The position numbers were made by a program, and so were the translations under genes. The notes under the pieces are model-generated. The model was not told the origin of the DNA, ran no database searches, and saw nothing but the letters and a program-made list of their open reading frames with translations. This document shows, piece by piece, positions 16,812 to 26,177 of a stretch of 64,000 nt of DNA. How positions within the stretch are numbered: the first letter of the stretch is position 1; every line of letters begins with the position of its first letter. The DNA is from Albidovulum denitrificans (GTDB lineage Bacteria > Pseudomonadota > Alphaproteobacteria > Rhodobacterales > Rhodobacteraceae): contig NZ_PVEP01000001.1 in the NCBI RefSeq assembly GCF_002973535.1, positions 744,001 to 808,000 on the forward strand, read 5' to 3'.

Positions 16812-18074
16812 ATGAACATTCTGATCCTTGGCGGCGGCGGGCGCGAACATGCGCTGGCCTGGGCGGTGAAGCAGAACCCCAAATGCGACCGGCTGATCGT
16901 GGCGCCGGGCAATGCCGGGATCGCGATGCTGGCCGAATGCGCCGATCTCGACATTCTCGACGGCGCGGCGGTGGTGACCTTCGCCGAGGAAAACGCCGTC
17001 GATTTCGTCATCGTCGGGCCGGAGGCGCCCCTGGCGGCGGGCGTGGCCGATGCGCTGCGCGCGGCGGGCGTGCCGGTCTTCGGGCCGTCGGGCGAAGCAG
17101 CAAGGCTTGAGGCGTCGAAGGCCTTCACCAAGGAAATCTGCGACGCCTGTGGCGCGCCGACGGCGGGCTATGCGCGCTTTACCGACCATGCCGCCGCCGA
17201 GGCCTATCTGCGCCGAACGGGCGCGCCGATCGTCATCAAGGCCGACGGTCTGGCGGCCGGCAAGGGCGTGATCGTGGCCATGACGCTGGAGGAGGCGCTG
17301 GAGGGGCTGGCCGGGATCTTCGGCGGCGCTTTCGGTGAGGCAGGCGCCGAGGTGGTGATCGAGGAATTCATGGAGGGGGAGGAGGCGTCGCTTTTCGTCC
17401 TTTGTGATGGCACCGACGTGCTGGCCATCGGCACCGCGCAGGACCACAAGCGCGTGGGCGACGGCGACACCGGGCCGAATACCGGCGGCATGGGGGCCTA
17501 TTCCCCCGCCCCGGTCCTGTCGGACGCGGTGCTGACCCAGGCGATGGATGAGATCGTGAAACCCACCGTGGCCGAGATGGCCCGGCGCGGCACGCCGTTT
17601 CAGGGCGTGCTTTACGCGGGCCTGATGATCAAGGACGACCGAGCGCGGCTTGTGGAATACAACGTCCGCTTCGGCGACCCGGAATGCCAGGTGCTGATGA
17701 TGCGGCTGGGCGCGCAGGCCTTCGACCTGATCCATGCCTGCGCCGAGGGGCGGCTGGCCGATTGCCGCGTGAACTGGGCCGAGGATCACGCATTGACGGT
17801 GGTGATGGCGGCCAATGGCTATCCCGGCAGCTATGCCAAGGGCTCGCAGATCCGGGGGCTTGAGGAACTGCCCGAGGATGCAAGCCACATGGTCTTTCAT
17901 GCCGGAACGGCGGCGCGGGACGGGTCCATCGTCGCCTCGGGCGGGCGGGTCCTGAACGTGACCGCGCGGGGCAAAAGCCTGCGCGAGGCGCATGAGAGGG
18001 CCTATGCGATGGTCGGTGCGATCGACTGGCCGGGCGGGTTCTGCCGCCGCGACATCGGCTGGCGGGCGCTTTGA
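16812..18074 (+). CDS. purD: Phosphoribosylamine-glycine ligase PurD
   Basis: An ATP-grasp enzyme joining glycine to phosphoribosylamine, the second step of purine synthesis. The 420-residue product begins MNILILGGGGREHALAWAV. It contains IKADGLAAGKGVIVA around 142-156, DHKRVGDGDTGPNTGGMGAYSPAP around 214-237 and YNVRFGDPECQVLM around 283-296, all standard PurD motifs. Its length is typical. ATG at 16812 is preferred over 16740, whose extra residues do not match the family. The TGA stop is the first codon of palindromic element copy B. Confidence 0.97.
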   Translation: MNILILGGGGREHALAWAVKQNPKCDRLIVAPGNAGIAMLAECADLDILDGAAVVTFAEENAVDFVIVGPEAPLAAGVADALRAAGVPVFGPSGEAARLEASKAFTKEICDACGAPTAGYARFTDHAAAEAYLRRTGAPIVIKADGLAAGKGVIVAMTLEEALEGLAGIFGGAFGEAGAEVVIEEFMEGEEASLFVLCDGTDVLAIGTAQDHKRVGDGDTGPNTGGMGAYSPAPVLSDAVLTQAMDEIVKPTVAEMARRGTPFQGVLYAGLMIKDDRARLVEYNVRFGDPECQVLMMRLGAQAFDLIHACAEGRLADCRVNWAEDHALTVVMAANGYPGSYAKGSQIRGLEELPEDASHMVFHAGTAARDGSIVASGGRVLNVTARGKSLREAHERAYAMVGAIDWPGGFCRRDIGWRAL

Positions 18075-18165
18075 AGCGTTTCGGGTTTTCGTTGAGAACG
18101 TAAGTATCAGAATTCGAACGAAATAAGTTCGAATTCTGATACAGTGCAAACCCGAAATGCTTTAA
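18072..18165 (+). repeat. Interspersed palindromic element, copy B
   Basis: The element begins at the purD stop (TGA AGCGTTTCGGGTTTT) and ends AAACCCGAAATGCTTTAA. The inner arms GTATCAGAATTCGAAC (18104-18119) and the exact complement (18127-18142) flank a 7-base loop GAAATAA. It is the same family as 2001-2089 and 51135-51226. Confidence 0.87.
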
Positions 18166-18199
18166 GACGGGCAGGCGCTTTAGGCTGGCGGCGGCCGGG

Positions 18200-18244
18200 G
18201 GTTACACCCCCGGACCCCCGTGAGTATTTTGGCCACGATGAAAG
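18200..18244. repeat. GAGTATTT-type intergenic repeat, copy 2
   Basis: The sequence GGTTACACCCCCGGACCCCC is followed by GTGAGTATTTTGGCCACGATGAAAG. It lies between two converging genes and is close in sequence to the copy at 13387, including the trailing GCCAC(A/G)ATGAAA. Confidence 0.65.
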
Positions 18245-18249
18245 AGCGG

Positions 18250-18995
18250 TCAGGGGCAGCCCGGAACCGTGGTGAGGCTTGCCGGGCCGTCATAGCGGCC
18301 GCGCGGGCGGGGGCTGAGCTTGCCGCCCTCCAGCGTGGTTGCCATGACGCGGGTCCAGCCGGCATCGGCGGTCAGGATCGTCGGGCGGCCGTCGCAGAGC
18401 GCCACGCGGCCCTGGATGCGGGCATCGCCGATGCGGTGATTGGTCAGGCCGGGGGCCGTCGCGACGGTCCTCAGCCGGTTGGCATCAAGCCGGACGAGGT
18501 GGAGGCTGCGGCCCAGATGGGGCGTCTCGACGTAAGCCACCTCATCCCTTCCGTCGCCGTCGAAATCGGCGGCCCCCACCGGGGCAAGCCAGCGGCGCGG
18601 GGTGCCGATATAGGGGGTGGCGGCGCTGCGGCCATCAAGGAACAGCGCCAGAAGCCGCGCGCCCTGCCGGTGGTCGGTCTCGACCGCGATCACCTCGGGC
18701 CGCCCGTCGCCGTCAAGATCGGCAAGGCGGGGGGCGGTATCCTCGTAAAGATGGCCGGGGCCGAGCGGAAAGCCAAGCGCGGCGCCCTGCCCCGCCGCCC
18801 GGCCCTTGGGGCCGAGCGTGACGATCAGGCGCGACCATTCCGGCGTGTTCCCCAGCACGTCGTGGCGATAGAGGTCATCCGATTTCGGCCGGTCGTAGCA
18901 GGCCCGCGTGATCCAGTCGCCATCCCCGGCGATGCAGCGCGCGGCGGCGGGTGCGGCGGCGACCAGCGCCGTCAGGACCGCCGCCGCAAGGCGCA

Positions 18996-18996
<1 letters not shown>
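18250..18996 (-). CDS. Secreted FG-GAP/VCBS-repeat protein
   Basis: A 248-residue exported protein with signal peptide MRLAAAVLTALVAAAPAAARC. It has two calcium-binding-type blade motifs, LADLDGDGRPEVIAVE around 91-106 and GAADFDGDGRDEVAYVE around 141-157, as in integrin-like beta-propeller (FG-GAP/VCBS) repeats. Function is unknown; such proteins are usually extracytoplasmic and bind ligands or calcium. The start codon overlaps the ferredoxin stop by one base (TGATG), so the pair is translationally coupled. It is followed by a repeat and a convergent purD. Confidence 0.85.
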
Positions 18997-19442
<446 letters not shown>

Positions 19443-19463
19443 CTAGGCCAAGGCAGGACAGAG

Positions 19464-20327
19464 ATGACGCGCCATCCCCTTTTCGGTGTTCTCCTCGCCA
19501 TGGCGGGCGCGCTGGTGCTGACGCCCGACACGCTGCTGATGCGCTGGTCGGGGATGGGCGGTTTCGCGATGCTCGCGTGGCGCGGGCTTTTGATGGGGTC
19601 GGTGCTGCTTCTTCTTTGGCCGCTGACCGGGCGGTCGGGCTGGTCGCAACTGCCGATGCTGGCGCGGCCCGCCGGGATCGGGGTGATCCTTTGCCACGCG
19701 ACCAATGCGACGCTTTTTGCGCTGGGGATCGCGGTCGCGCCGGTGCCGATCGTGCTTTTGACGGTGGCGACGGTGCCGGTCTTTGCAGCGGTTTTCGGGC
19801 GCCTCCTGCTGGGTGAGAGAACTTCGGCCGCGACATGGATCACGATGGTTGCCGTGCTGGCCGGGATCGCCATCGCCGTCACCGGGCGCGGGGCCGAGGG
19901 GGGCGCGGGCCACCCGCTTCTGGGGGCGGCGGCCGGGTTCGGGGTGGCGGCGGCGATGGCGCTGAACTTCGTCCTGCTGCGCCGCAATCGTCAGGTGCCG
20001 ATCCAGCCCGCGATGGGGCTGGGCGCGCTTCTGGCGGGGCTGGTCGGGCTGTCGCTGGCGGGGCTTCCGGCGATGGGCGATGGCGCGGTCTGGGCCATTG
20101 CCGTGACAGGCGCCGTGATCCTGCCGATGTCCTTCCTGTCGCTGAGCATCGCCGCCCGGCACACGAGCGCCACCAATGTCAGCCTGCTTCTGCTGCTGGA
20201 GACCGTGCTTGGCCCGGTCTGGGTCTGGCTCGGCGCGGATGAGCCGCTGACCGGCGCGATGATCCTTGGCGGCGCGATCGTGGTCGGCGCGCTGGCGCTT
20301 TACCTGCTGCGCGAGGGGCGGCGATAA
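19464..20327 (+). CDS. EamA/DMT-family transporter
   Basis: An integral membrane protein of 287 residues with about ten helices in two EamA repeats. It begins MTRHPLFGVLLAMAGALVLTPDTLLMRWSG. Repeat ends are visible as VPIVLLTVATVPVFAAVFGRLLLGERTS around 94-121 and TSATNVSLLLLLETVLGPVWVWLGADEPLTG around 234-264. The substrate is unknown. The start at 19464 has AGGACAGAG just upstream. It is divergent from the ferredoxin gene and followed by 435 bp of repeats. Confidence 0.9.
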   Translation: MTRHPLFGVLLAMAGALVLTPDTLLMRWSGMGGFAMLAWRGLLMGSVLLLLWPLTGRSGWSQLPMLARPAGIGVILCHATNATLFALGIAVAPVPIVLLTVATVPVFAAVFGRLLLGERTSAATWITMVAVLAGIAIAVTGRGAEGGAGHPLLGAAAGFGVAAAMALNFVLLRRNRQVPIQPAMGLGALLAGLVGLSLAGLPAMGDGAVWAIAVTGAVILPMSFLSLSIAARHTSATNVSLLLLLETVLGPVWVWLGADEPLTGAMILGGAIVVGALALYLLREGRR

Positions 20328-20675
20328 GGCGCGGGGATCGAGGGGCGCGACAAGGGCCGACGTCAAGGGCGCCGGCGGCGGCGGAGGCCGGAAAGGCCAG
20401 CACCTTACCGTCCCGGACGTGATCCGGGACCTCTTTTCCCGGGGGCGGAGGTCCCGGATCAGGTCCGGGACGCCACCGCCTTCACCTTCTGCGTGGCGCA
20501 CCTCAACGGCCCGGAACAAGGGGCATCAGCCCCGCCGGGCGAGCGGCCGACCGCCCGCACGGGGCTACCCCACGCGAATGAGAGGCGCCGCCCGCAGGTT
20601 CGGCGATCGCTGACGGCGGCGGCGGAGCAGGCCGGGAGGCCCGTGCCTTACGTCCCGGACGTGATCCGGGACGGT
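20328..20675. repeat. Gene-free region with TCCCGGA-type palindromic repeats
   Basis: This stretch holds no convincing gene. At 20410-20471 GTCCCGGACGTGATCCGGGA is followed by CCTC, a 14-base spacer and the inverted copy ending GTCCGGGAC. At 20651-20675 a single half (GTCCCGGACGTGATCCGGGA) recurs, preceded by GGCGATCGCTGACGGCGGC and GGCCCGTGCC. The same composite recurs at 44403-44657. Elements of this kind are common in alphaproteobacterial intergenic DNA. Confidence 0.75.
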
Positions 20676-20715
20676 GTCGCCTTCACCCCGGCACTGCGCG
20701 TCACCCTCAAACGAC

Positions 20716-20744
20716 AAGGGGCGCCCCTTTCGGAACGCCCCCTT
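20716..20744 (-). terminator. Terminator-like hairpin after degP
   Basis: On the minus strand, AAGGGGGCG and CGCCCCTT flank a 12-base loop, followed by GTCGTTTGAGG. It lies 19 bases beyond the degP stop. There is no strong T-run. Confidence 0.45.
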
Positions 20745-20762
20745 GATCCCATGGACCCCGCC

Positions 20763-22232
20763 CTATTCAACCGACAGCGCGACAAAGCGCGGGTCGGCGC
20801 CGCGGCGGATGAGGAGGAGGAGGGATTTGCGCCCGGCATCCTTCGCCTCGGAAATCCGCGCCTCAAGGTCGGCGATGCTGGCGACCTTCTGCTGGCCCGC
20901 CTCGGTGATGACATCGCCCGCGCGCACGCCCTTGTCATAGGCCTCGCCGGTTTCATCAAGGCCGGTCACCACCAGCCCCTCGGTCCCCTGCGGCAGGTTG
21001 AGGTCGGAAAGCTGGTCGGCACCCAGAACGCCAAGTGTCATGCCAAGGACATCCTTCGACTCCGGCGTGACGGGGTCTTCCCCGGCGGCGGCGGTTTCGG
21101 TCGCTTCCGCCTCTTCCCGGCGGCCCAGCGTCACCAGAAGGGTCTGGGTCTTGCCCTCGCGCAGCACCTCAAGCCGGACGGCCTTGCCGACATCGGCATC
21201 GGCGACGCGGCGGACAAGGTCGCGGGTGTCAGAAATGGCCGTGCCTTCGAAGCCGACGATCACGTCACCCGACAGCACGCCGCCATCCTTCGCGGGACCA
21301 TCCGGCACGTCGGTCACAAGCGCGCCCTTCGGGTCCTTCAGCCCCATCGCCTCGGCCACGTCCGGGGTCACGTCCTGAATGCGCACGCCCAGCCAGCCGC
21401 GCCGCGTCTCGCCGAAATCCTTCAACTGCTGCACGACCTTGGAGACGACGTTGGAGGCCATCGAAAAGCCGATCCCGATGGAGCCGCCATTGGGCGAGAG
21501 GATCGCGGTGTTAACACCGATCACCTGCCCGTCCATGTTGAACAAGGGACCGCCCGAATTGCCCCGGTTGATCGCCGCGTCGGTCTGGATGAAATCGTCG
21601 TAAGTCCCCGACAATTCGCGGTTTCGGGCCGACACGATCCCGGCGGAGACGGAAAAGCCCTGCCCCAGCGGGTTGCCCATCGCCATGACCCAGTCACCCA
21701 CGCGCATGACGTTGCTGTCGCCGAAATTGACGAAGGGCAGCGGTTCGTCGCTTTCGACCTTCAGAAGCGCGATGTCGGTCTTGGGGTCGGTGCCGATCAG
21801 CTTGGCATCCAGCGTCTTGCCCGAAAAGAACTCGATCGAGATTTCGTCCGCGCCCTCGATGACGTGGTTGTTGGTGACGATATAGCCGTCCTCGGAAATC
21901 ACGAAGCCGGAGCCGAGCGCATTCGACCGCTGCGGCCCGCGCGGGGCGTTCGGGTTGCCGAAACGCTTGAAGAAATCCTCGAACGGGGACCCTTCGGGGA
22001 CGATGGGGCCACCGTCCGTCGGCGCGGCGATGGTGGTGGAGGTGGTGATGTTCACGACCGCGGGGCTGACCATGTCGGCGAGATCGGCGAAACTGTCGGG
22101 CGCGGCGCGCGCGACCGAGGGCGTGGCGGGCGCAAGGGCCAGGGCAAGGCCCGTGGCCAGCGCCAGCATCAGCGCCCGGACGGGGCGGTGACGGCTTCCG
22201 GCCGGGGCCAGGGGGGTGATCTCGGATGTCAC
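20763..22232 (-). CDS. degP: Do-family periplasmic serine endoprotease (DegP/HtrA)
   Basis: An exported trypsin-like protease and chaperone for misfolded envelope proteins. The 489-residue product has an N-terminal signal or anchor helix (RALMLALATGLALALAPATPSVARA). The catalytic triad is in TNNHVIEGA (His), KTDIALLKVE (Asp) and GNSGGPLFN (Ser), and two PDZ domains follow (about 270-365 and 385-485). The start is GTG at 22232, preceded by AAGAAGGGAG at 7 bases; an upstream start in the same frame would overlap less protein-like sequence. It is the last gene of the hflK-hflC-DUF2065-degP cluster, an order conserved in alphaproteobacteria. Confidence 0.96.
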   Translation of the reverse strand: MTSEITPLAPAGSRHRPVRALMLALATGLALALAPATPSVARAAPDSFADLADMVSPAVVNITTSTTIAAPTDGGPIVPEGSPFEDFFKRFGNPNAPRGPQRSNALGSGFVISEDGYIVTNNHVIEGADEISIEFFSGKTLDAKLIGTDPKTDIALLKVESDEPLPFVNFGDSNVMRVGDWVMAMGNPLGQGFSVSAGIVSARNRELSGTYDDFIQTDAAINRGNSGGPLFNMDGQVIGVNTAILSPNGGSIGIGFSMASNVVSKVVQQLKDFGETRRGWLGVRIQDVTPDVAEAMGLKDPKGALVTDVPDGPAKDGGVLSGDVIVGFEGTAISDTRDLVRRVADADVGKAVRLEVLREGKTQTLLVTLGRREEAEATETAAAGEDPVTPESKDVLGMTLGVLGADQLSDLNLPQGTEGLVVTGLDETGEAYDKGVRAGDVITEAGQQKVASIADLEARISEAKDAGRKSLLLLIRRGADPRFVALSVE

Positions 22233-22371
22233 AGGCGAACTCCCTTCTTCAACTGCTCTTACTCCGCGTCGGGTCTTTGGCATTCCCAAGCATTGAATGC
22301 CCGCCCGGCGCGCTCAACTCAACGCCTCTCGCAGGCGATCAACAGGCCGTGAACGCCGCGCCATCATTCTT

Positions 22372-22581
22372 TCAGCCGCCAAGCCCGTGGGCAAGCCATA
22401 TGAGGGCCGCGCCCAGCGCCATCCCGGCCAGGCCGAGGTTGCGGCGCATCTCAACCGGCATGTTGCGGATCATCTCAAGCAATTCGGCGATACGCGAAGG
22501 GGCCAGTGCAAGCACCAGCCCCTCGACGGCCAGAACAAGGCCGATGGCAAGAAAGGGAAGCCCGATCAGCCCGATCGTCAT
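22372..22581 (-). CDS. DUF2065 small membrane protein
   Basis: A 69-residue inner membrane protein with two hydrophobic helices (about 3-28 and 48-66) flanking IAELLEMIRNMPVEMRRNLGL. The sequence and position match DUF2065, small proteins typically found beside hflC. Its start overlaps the hflC stop by four bases (ATGA), so translation is probably coupled. Its role is unknown, presumably an accessory of the HflKC complex or of DegP. Confidence 0.9.
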   Translation of the reverse strand: MTIGLIGLPFLAIGLVLAVEGLVLALAPSRIAELLEMIRNMPVEMRRNLGLAGMALGAALIWLAHGLGG

Positions 22582-23492
22582 TGCGTCGCGGCAGGCGCCG
22601 CCGGGGCAGCCGCGGGTGCGGCGGCTTTCGGCTCGGCGTTCTTCAGGTAGTTGAAAAACTCGCTGTCGGGCGCCATCACCATCGCCGAATTCCCGGAATT
22701 GAGCGAGGCGCGATAGGCCGAGAGAGAGCGGTAGAAGTCGAAGAACTCCGGGTCCGCGCCATAGGCTTCGGCAAAGACCGCGTTGCGCTTGGCGTCCGCC
22801 TCACCACGGGTGATGTCGGCCTGACGCTGCGCGTCCGAGACCAGTTCCACCCGTGTACGGTCGGCCTGGGCGCGCACCCGCTGCGCCGCTTCCTTGCCGC
22901 GCGCGACCTCATCCGCCGCCTCGCGTTCGCGTTCCGCACGCATCCGCGCGAAGGTGGCGTCAAGGTTCTGGTCGGGCAGGTCGGTACGCTTCAGGCGCAC
23001 GTCGATGATCTCCACCCCCAGAGACTCGGCCTGGGTCCGGCCCGCGTCGCGGATGCGGGCAGCCAGACCGGCGCGGTCCTGCGACAGGATCTCGGACGAG
23101 GTGACAGAGCCCAGAACCTCACGCGTCTGGGCCTGCAACAGCGTGTCGATCCGGCTTTCCGCAAGCGTCAGCCCCTGCGCGCCGACCGCCTGACGGAAGC
23201 GGCGCACATCGGAAATCCGGTAGCGCGCGAAGGCATCCACGACAAGGCGACGGTCGTCGAGCGGCGTCACCTCAAGCGGCTGGATGTCGAGGCCAAGGAT
23301 ACGGTCGTCATAGCGCACGACCTCCTGGATCAGCGGCACCTTGAAATAAAGGCCGGGGTCCTCGCGCACGGCCTTGATCTGGCCGAACTGGAGGACAAGC
23401 GCCTTTTCGCGTTCATCGACGATGAAGATCGACGAGAGGCCGACGGCCGCCGCGATCACGACGATGGGCAGGATGAGGGCAGTACGTTTCAT
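22578..23492 (-). CDS. hflC: HflC, subunit of the HflKC membrane complex
   Basis: An SPFH-domain (prohibitin-like) inner membrane protein that with HflK forms a large cage around FtsH proteases and modulates membrane protein turnover. The 304-residue product has an N-terminal transmembrane helix (ALILPIVVIAAAVGLSSIFIV), then VDEREKALVLQFGQIK and YFKVPLIQEVVRYDDR. A coiled-coil region (about 170-235) contains RMRAEREREAADEVARGKE. The C-terminus is Ala/Pro-rich. Its start overlaps the hflK stop by one base. Confidence 0.96.
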   Translation of the reverse strand: MKRTALILPIVVIAAAVGLSSIFIVDEREKALVLQFGQIKAVREDPGLYFKVPLIQEVVRYDDRILGLDIQPLEVTPLDDRRLVVDAFARYRISDVRRFRQAVGAQGLTLAESRIDTLLQAQTREVLGSVTSSEILSQDRAGLAARIRDAGRTQAESLGVEIIDVRLKRTDLPDQNLDATFARMRAEREREAADEVARGKEAAQRVRAQADRTRVELVSDAQRQADITRGEADAKRNAVFAEAYGADPEFFDFYRSLSAYRASLNSGNSAMVMAPDSEFFNYLKNAEPKAAAPAAAPAAPAATQ

Positions 23493-24673
23493 CAGTTGCT
23501 TCCTCCCGTCGTCGTGCCGGTCGCGGGTTTCGCCGCGCCGGAGGCGCCACCACGGCCCAACTCGTTCAGCGGCAGATAAGGCACCACGCCCTGCCCGCCC
23601 GTATTGTCGTCGATGATGACCTTGTCGACGCGGCCCAGAACCTCTTCCATGGTCTCAAGGTAAAGCCGCTTGCGGGTCACTTCCGGCGCCTTCTGGTATT
23701 CGCCCAGAACGGCGGTGAAGCGGCTCGCCTCACCCTCGGCCTGGTTCACGACCTGGGCGCGATAGCCCTCGGCCTCTTCCAGAAGCTGCGCCGCCTGACC
23801 GCGCGCGCCCGCGACGATAGTGTTGGCATAGGCGTCGGCCTCTTTCTGAAGCCGGTCGCGTTCCTGTTCGGCGCTTTGCACGTTCTTGAACGCGTCGATC
23901 ACCTCACGCGGCGGGTCGGCACGGTTGAAGTTCACCCGCACGACGTTCAGCCCCGACTGGTAGCTGTCCAGCGTCTGCTGGATCATGGTCTTGAGCCGTT
24001 CCGCGATGACGCCACGATCACGGTTCAGGACCGGGGCCAGTTGCGACTGGGCAATGATCTCGCGCATCGAGGATTCGGCCACCGCCTCGACCGTCAGTTG
24101 CGGGTCGCGCAGGTTGAAAAGGTATTCCTGCGGGTTGGAGATGTTCCAGACCACCTGAAAGTCGATATCGACGATATTCTCGTCCCCGGTCAGCATCAGG
24201 CCGCTATCGCCCTGCCCGGCCCGGCCGACGCCGATATCCTCGGTCCGTTCCGGCGTGACCGCGATCACGTTGGCCGAGACAAAGGGCCAGGGCGCGAAGT
24301 TCAGGCCCGGCTCACCGATGGCATGGAACTTGCCCAGCAGCAGTTCCACCGACTGTTCTTCCGGCTTGACGGTGTAGAATGAGGCAAAGGCCCAAAGCCC
24401 GACCACCGCCAGCGCGCCAAGCGCCAGCGTACCGCGATTGATGCCCGGCCCCATGCCGCCGCCCGAACCGCCGCCAGTACCGCCCGAGCGGCCGCCGCGA
24501 CCGCCCATCAGCACCTTGAGCTGTTCCGAGCCCTTGCGCATGATCTCTTCGATCTCGGGGATCTGCGGCCCCTCGCCCGGACGCCGTCCGCCACGGCCAC
24601 CGGGCCGGTCGTCATCGTCCCCGCGGCCGCCGTTTCCACCGCCGCCGCCCCAAGGCCCTCCGCTTCCTGCCAT
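23492..24673 (-). CDS. hflK: HflK, subunit of the HflKC membrane complex
   Basis: Partner of HflC in the FtsH-associated SPFH complex. The 393-residue product has a Gly/Arg/Asp-rich cytoplasmic start (MAGSGGPWGGGGGN), a membrane helix (TLALGALAVVGLWAFASFY, about 81-99), then the SPFH domain starting VKPEEQSVELLLGKF. A coiled-coil follows with VQSAEQERDRLQKEADAYANTI around 268-289. The C-terminal LPLNELGRGG fits other HflK proteins. It is the first gene of the cluster; 70 bp separate it from the upstream gor gene. Confidence 0.96.
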   Translation of the reverse strand: MAGSGGPWGGGGGNGGRGDDDDRPGGRGGRRPGEGPQIPEIEEIMRKGSEQLKVLMGGRGGRSGGTGGGSGGGMGPGINRGTLALGALAVVGLWAFASFYTVKPEEQSVELLLGKFHAIGEPGLNFAPWPFVSANVIAVTPERTEDIGVGRAGQGDSGLMLTGDENIVDIDFQVVWNISNPQEYLFNLRDPQLTVEAVAESSMREIIAQSQLAPVLNRDRGVIAERLKTMIQQTLDSYQSGLNVVRVNFNRADPPREVIDAFKNVQSAEQERDRLQKEADAYANTIVAGARGQAAQLLEEAEGYRAQVVNQAEGEASRFTAVLGEYQKAPEVTRKRLYLETMEEVLGRVDKVIIDDNTGGQGVVPYLPLNELGRGGASGAAKPATGTTTGGSN

Positions 24674-24743
24674 CAGGCTTAAACTCCCCTTGCTGTCTTC
24701 ATTGCAAATGTCCCCCGTCCAACTGGGCTTTTCTCAGCGAAAG

Positions 24744-26102
24744 TCAAGCCTTGCGCACCGGCTTCCGCATCGTCACCAGTTCTTCGGCCATCGTGGGATG
24801 CACCGCGACGGTGCGGTCAAAGTCCTCTTTCGTCGCGCCCATCTTGATCGCGATGGCGGCAAGCTGAATCATTTCGCCCGCTTCGGGCGCGACGATATGG
24901 CAGCCAAGGACCTTGCGCGTCTCGGCGCAGACGATCAGTTTCATCATCACCCGGTCGGGCCGCCCGGCAAAGGCGGATTTCATCGGCCGGAAGGCGGTGG
25001 CATAGACCTCGATCGGGCGCTCGTCGCGCGCCGCCTCCTCGGTCAGGCCGACGGTGCCAAGTTCCGGCTGGGTGTAGACGGCGCTGGCGACAAGGTCGTG
25101 ATCGGCCTTCGTGGGCTTGGCGCCAAAGACGGTATCGGCAAAGGCATGACCCTCGCGGATGGCGACCGGGGTCAGGTTGATGCGGTCGGTCACGTCGCCC
25201 ACGGCATAGATCGAGGGGACGGCGGTCTGCGACCATTCGTCAACGATGATTTCCCCCTGACGCCCCAGCGTGACGCCCAGCGCCGCAAGCCCCAGCCCGG
25301 CGGTGTTGGGCTTGCGCCCGGTCGCGTAGACGACCTTTTCGAACACCGTCTCGCGCCCGTCGGTCGAGGTGACGCGCACGCCGCCCGCTACATCCCGCGC
25401 CTCGATCACATCGGTGCCGACATGCAGGTTCACGCCGCCCTCGCGCATCAGTTCGGCGATATGGCCGCGCGCCTCATCGTCAAAGCCGCGCAGGATCTGC
25501 GCGCCCCGGTAGAACTGCGTCACCTCGACGCCCAGGCCGTTGAGGATGCAGGCGAATTCGCAGGCGATAAAGCCGCCGCCGACGATCAGAACGGATTTCG
25601 GCAGCGCATCCAGCTTGAAGATGTCGTTCGAGGTCAGAAGCGTCGCGCCACCCTCGATTTCCGGCACGAAGGGCGCGCCGCCGGTGGCGATCAGGATATG
25701 CTTGGCGCGGAAAGCCTCACCCGTGGCCAGCCGAACGGTATGGGCATCCTCAAGCACCGCGCGGGTGTCGTGGATCGTCACGCCCGCATTGGTCAGGCCC
25801 GACCGATAGGCCCCCTCAAGCCGGTCGAGTTCCGCGTCCAGCTTCGCGCGAAACGCGGTCCAGTCAAAGCCCTGCGTGGCCACGTCCCAGCCATAGGCGC
25901 GCGCATCCGCCATCGCCTCGGGGAAGGCGGAGGCGAAAACCATCAGCTTTTTCGGCACGCAGCCCCGGATGACGCAGGTCCCGCCCATGCGGTATTCCTC
26001 GGCCAGCCCGACCTTCGCGCCATAGTCCCCCGCCGCGATCCGCGCCGCGCGCACGCCGCCAGAGCCGCCGCCAATGACGAAAAGATCGTAGTCGAAACTC
26101 AT
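24744..26102 (-). CDS. gor: Glutathione-disulfide reductase
   Basis: A flavoprotein that reduces oxidised glutathione with NADPH. The 452-residue product has the FAD-binding start YDLFVIGGGSGGVRAARIAA and the redox-active disulfide in GGTCVIRGCVPKKLMV around 40-55. The NAD(P)-binding motif is VLIVGGGFIACEFACILNGLG around 170-190. The C-terminal HPTMAEE carries the His-Glu pair that acts as acid/base. The start MSFDYDLF at 26102 is chosen by family fit over an ATG 30 bases upstream. It is 75 bp downstream of rpiA, likely one operon supplying and using pentose-phosphate NADPH. Confidence 0.96.
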   Translation of the reverse strand: MSFDYDLFVIGGGSGGVRAARIAAGDYGAKVGLAEEYRMGGTCVIRGCVPKKLMVFASAFPEAMADARAYGWDVATQGFDWTAFRAKLDAELDRLEGAYRSGLTNAGVTIHDTRAVLEDAHTVRLATGEAFRAKHILIATGGAPFVPEIEGGATLLTSNDIFKLDALPKSVLIVGGGFIACEFACILNGLGVEVTQFYRGAQILRGFDDEARGHIAELMREGGVNLHVGTDVIEARDVAGGVRVTSTDGRETVFEKVVYATGRKPNTAGLGLAALGVTLGRQGEIIVDEWSQTAVPSIYAVGDVTDRINLTPVAIREGHAFADTVFGAKPTKADHDLVASAVYTQPELGTVGLTEEAARDERPIEVYATAFRPMKSAFAGRPDRVMMKLIVCAETRKVLGCHIVAPEAGEMIQLAAIAIKMGATKEDFDRTVAVHPTMAEELVTMRKPVRKA

Positions 26103-26177
26103 GCGCCCGTCCTTCCCGAAAATGAAGCCCAAGGCTTAACGGCCCGGCCTGGCCTGGGCAAGCCGGGGGCGCGCGGC

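Noticed and set aside
18072-18165. Simple Rho-independent terminator of purD
   Set aside because: The sequence, including non-stem parts, is shared with two distant sites and lacks a T-run after the hairpin, so it is better described as an interspersed element, although it could still terminate transcription.
20410-20675. Possible CRISPR array or small RNA cluster
   Set aside because: The repeated units are palindromic intergenic elements with irregular spacing and no unique spacers of constant length. There are no cas genes in the window.
20493-22352. 619-residue plus-strand open frame opposite degP
   Set aside because: degP is complete with its catalytic triad on the minus strand. The plus translation is His/Arg-rich shadow sequence.
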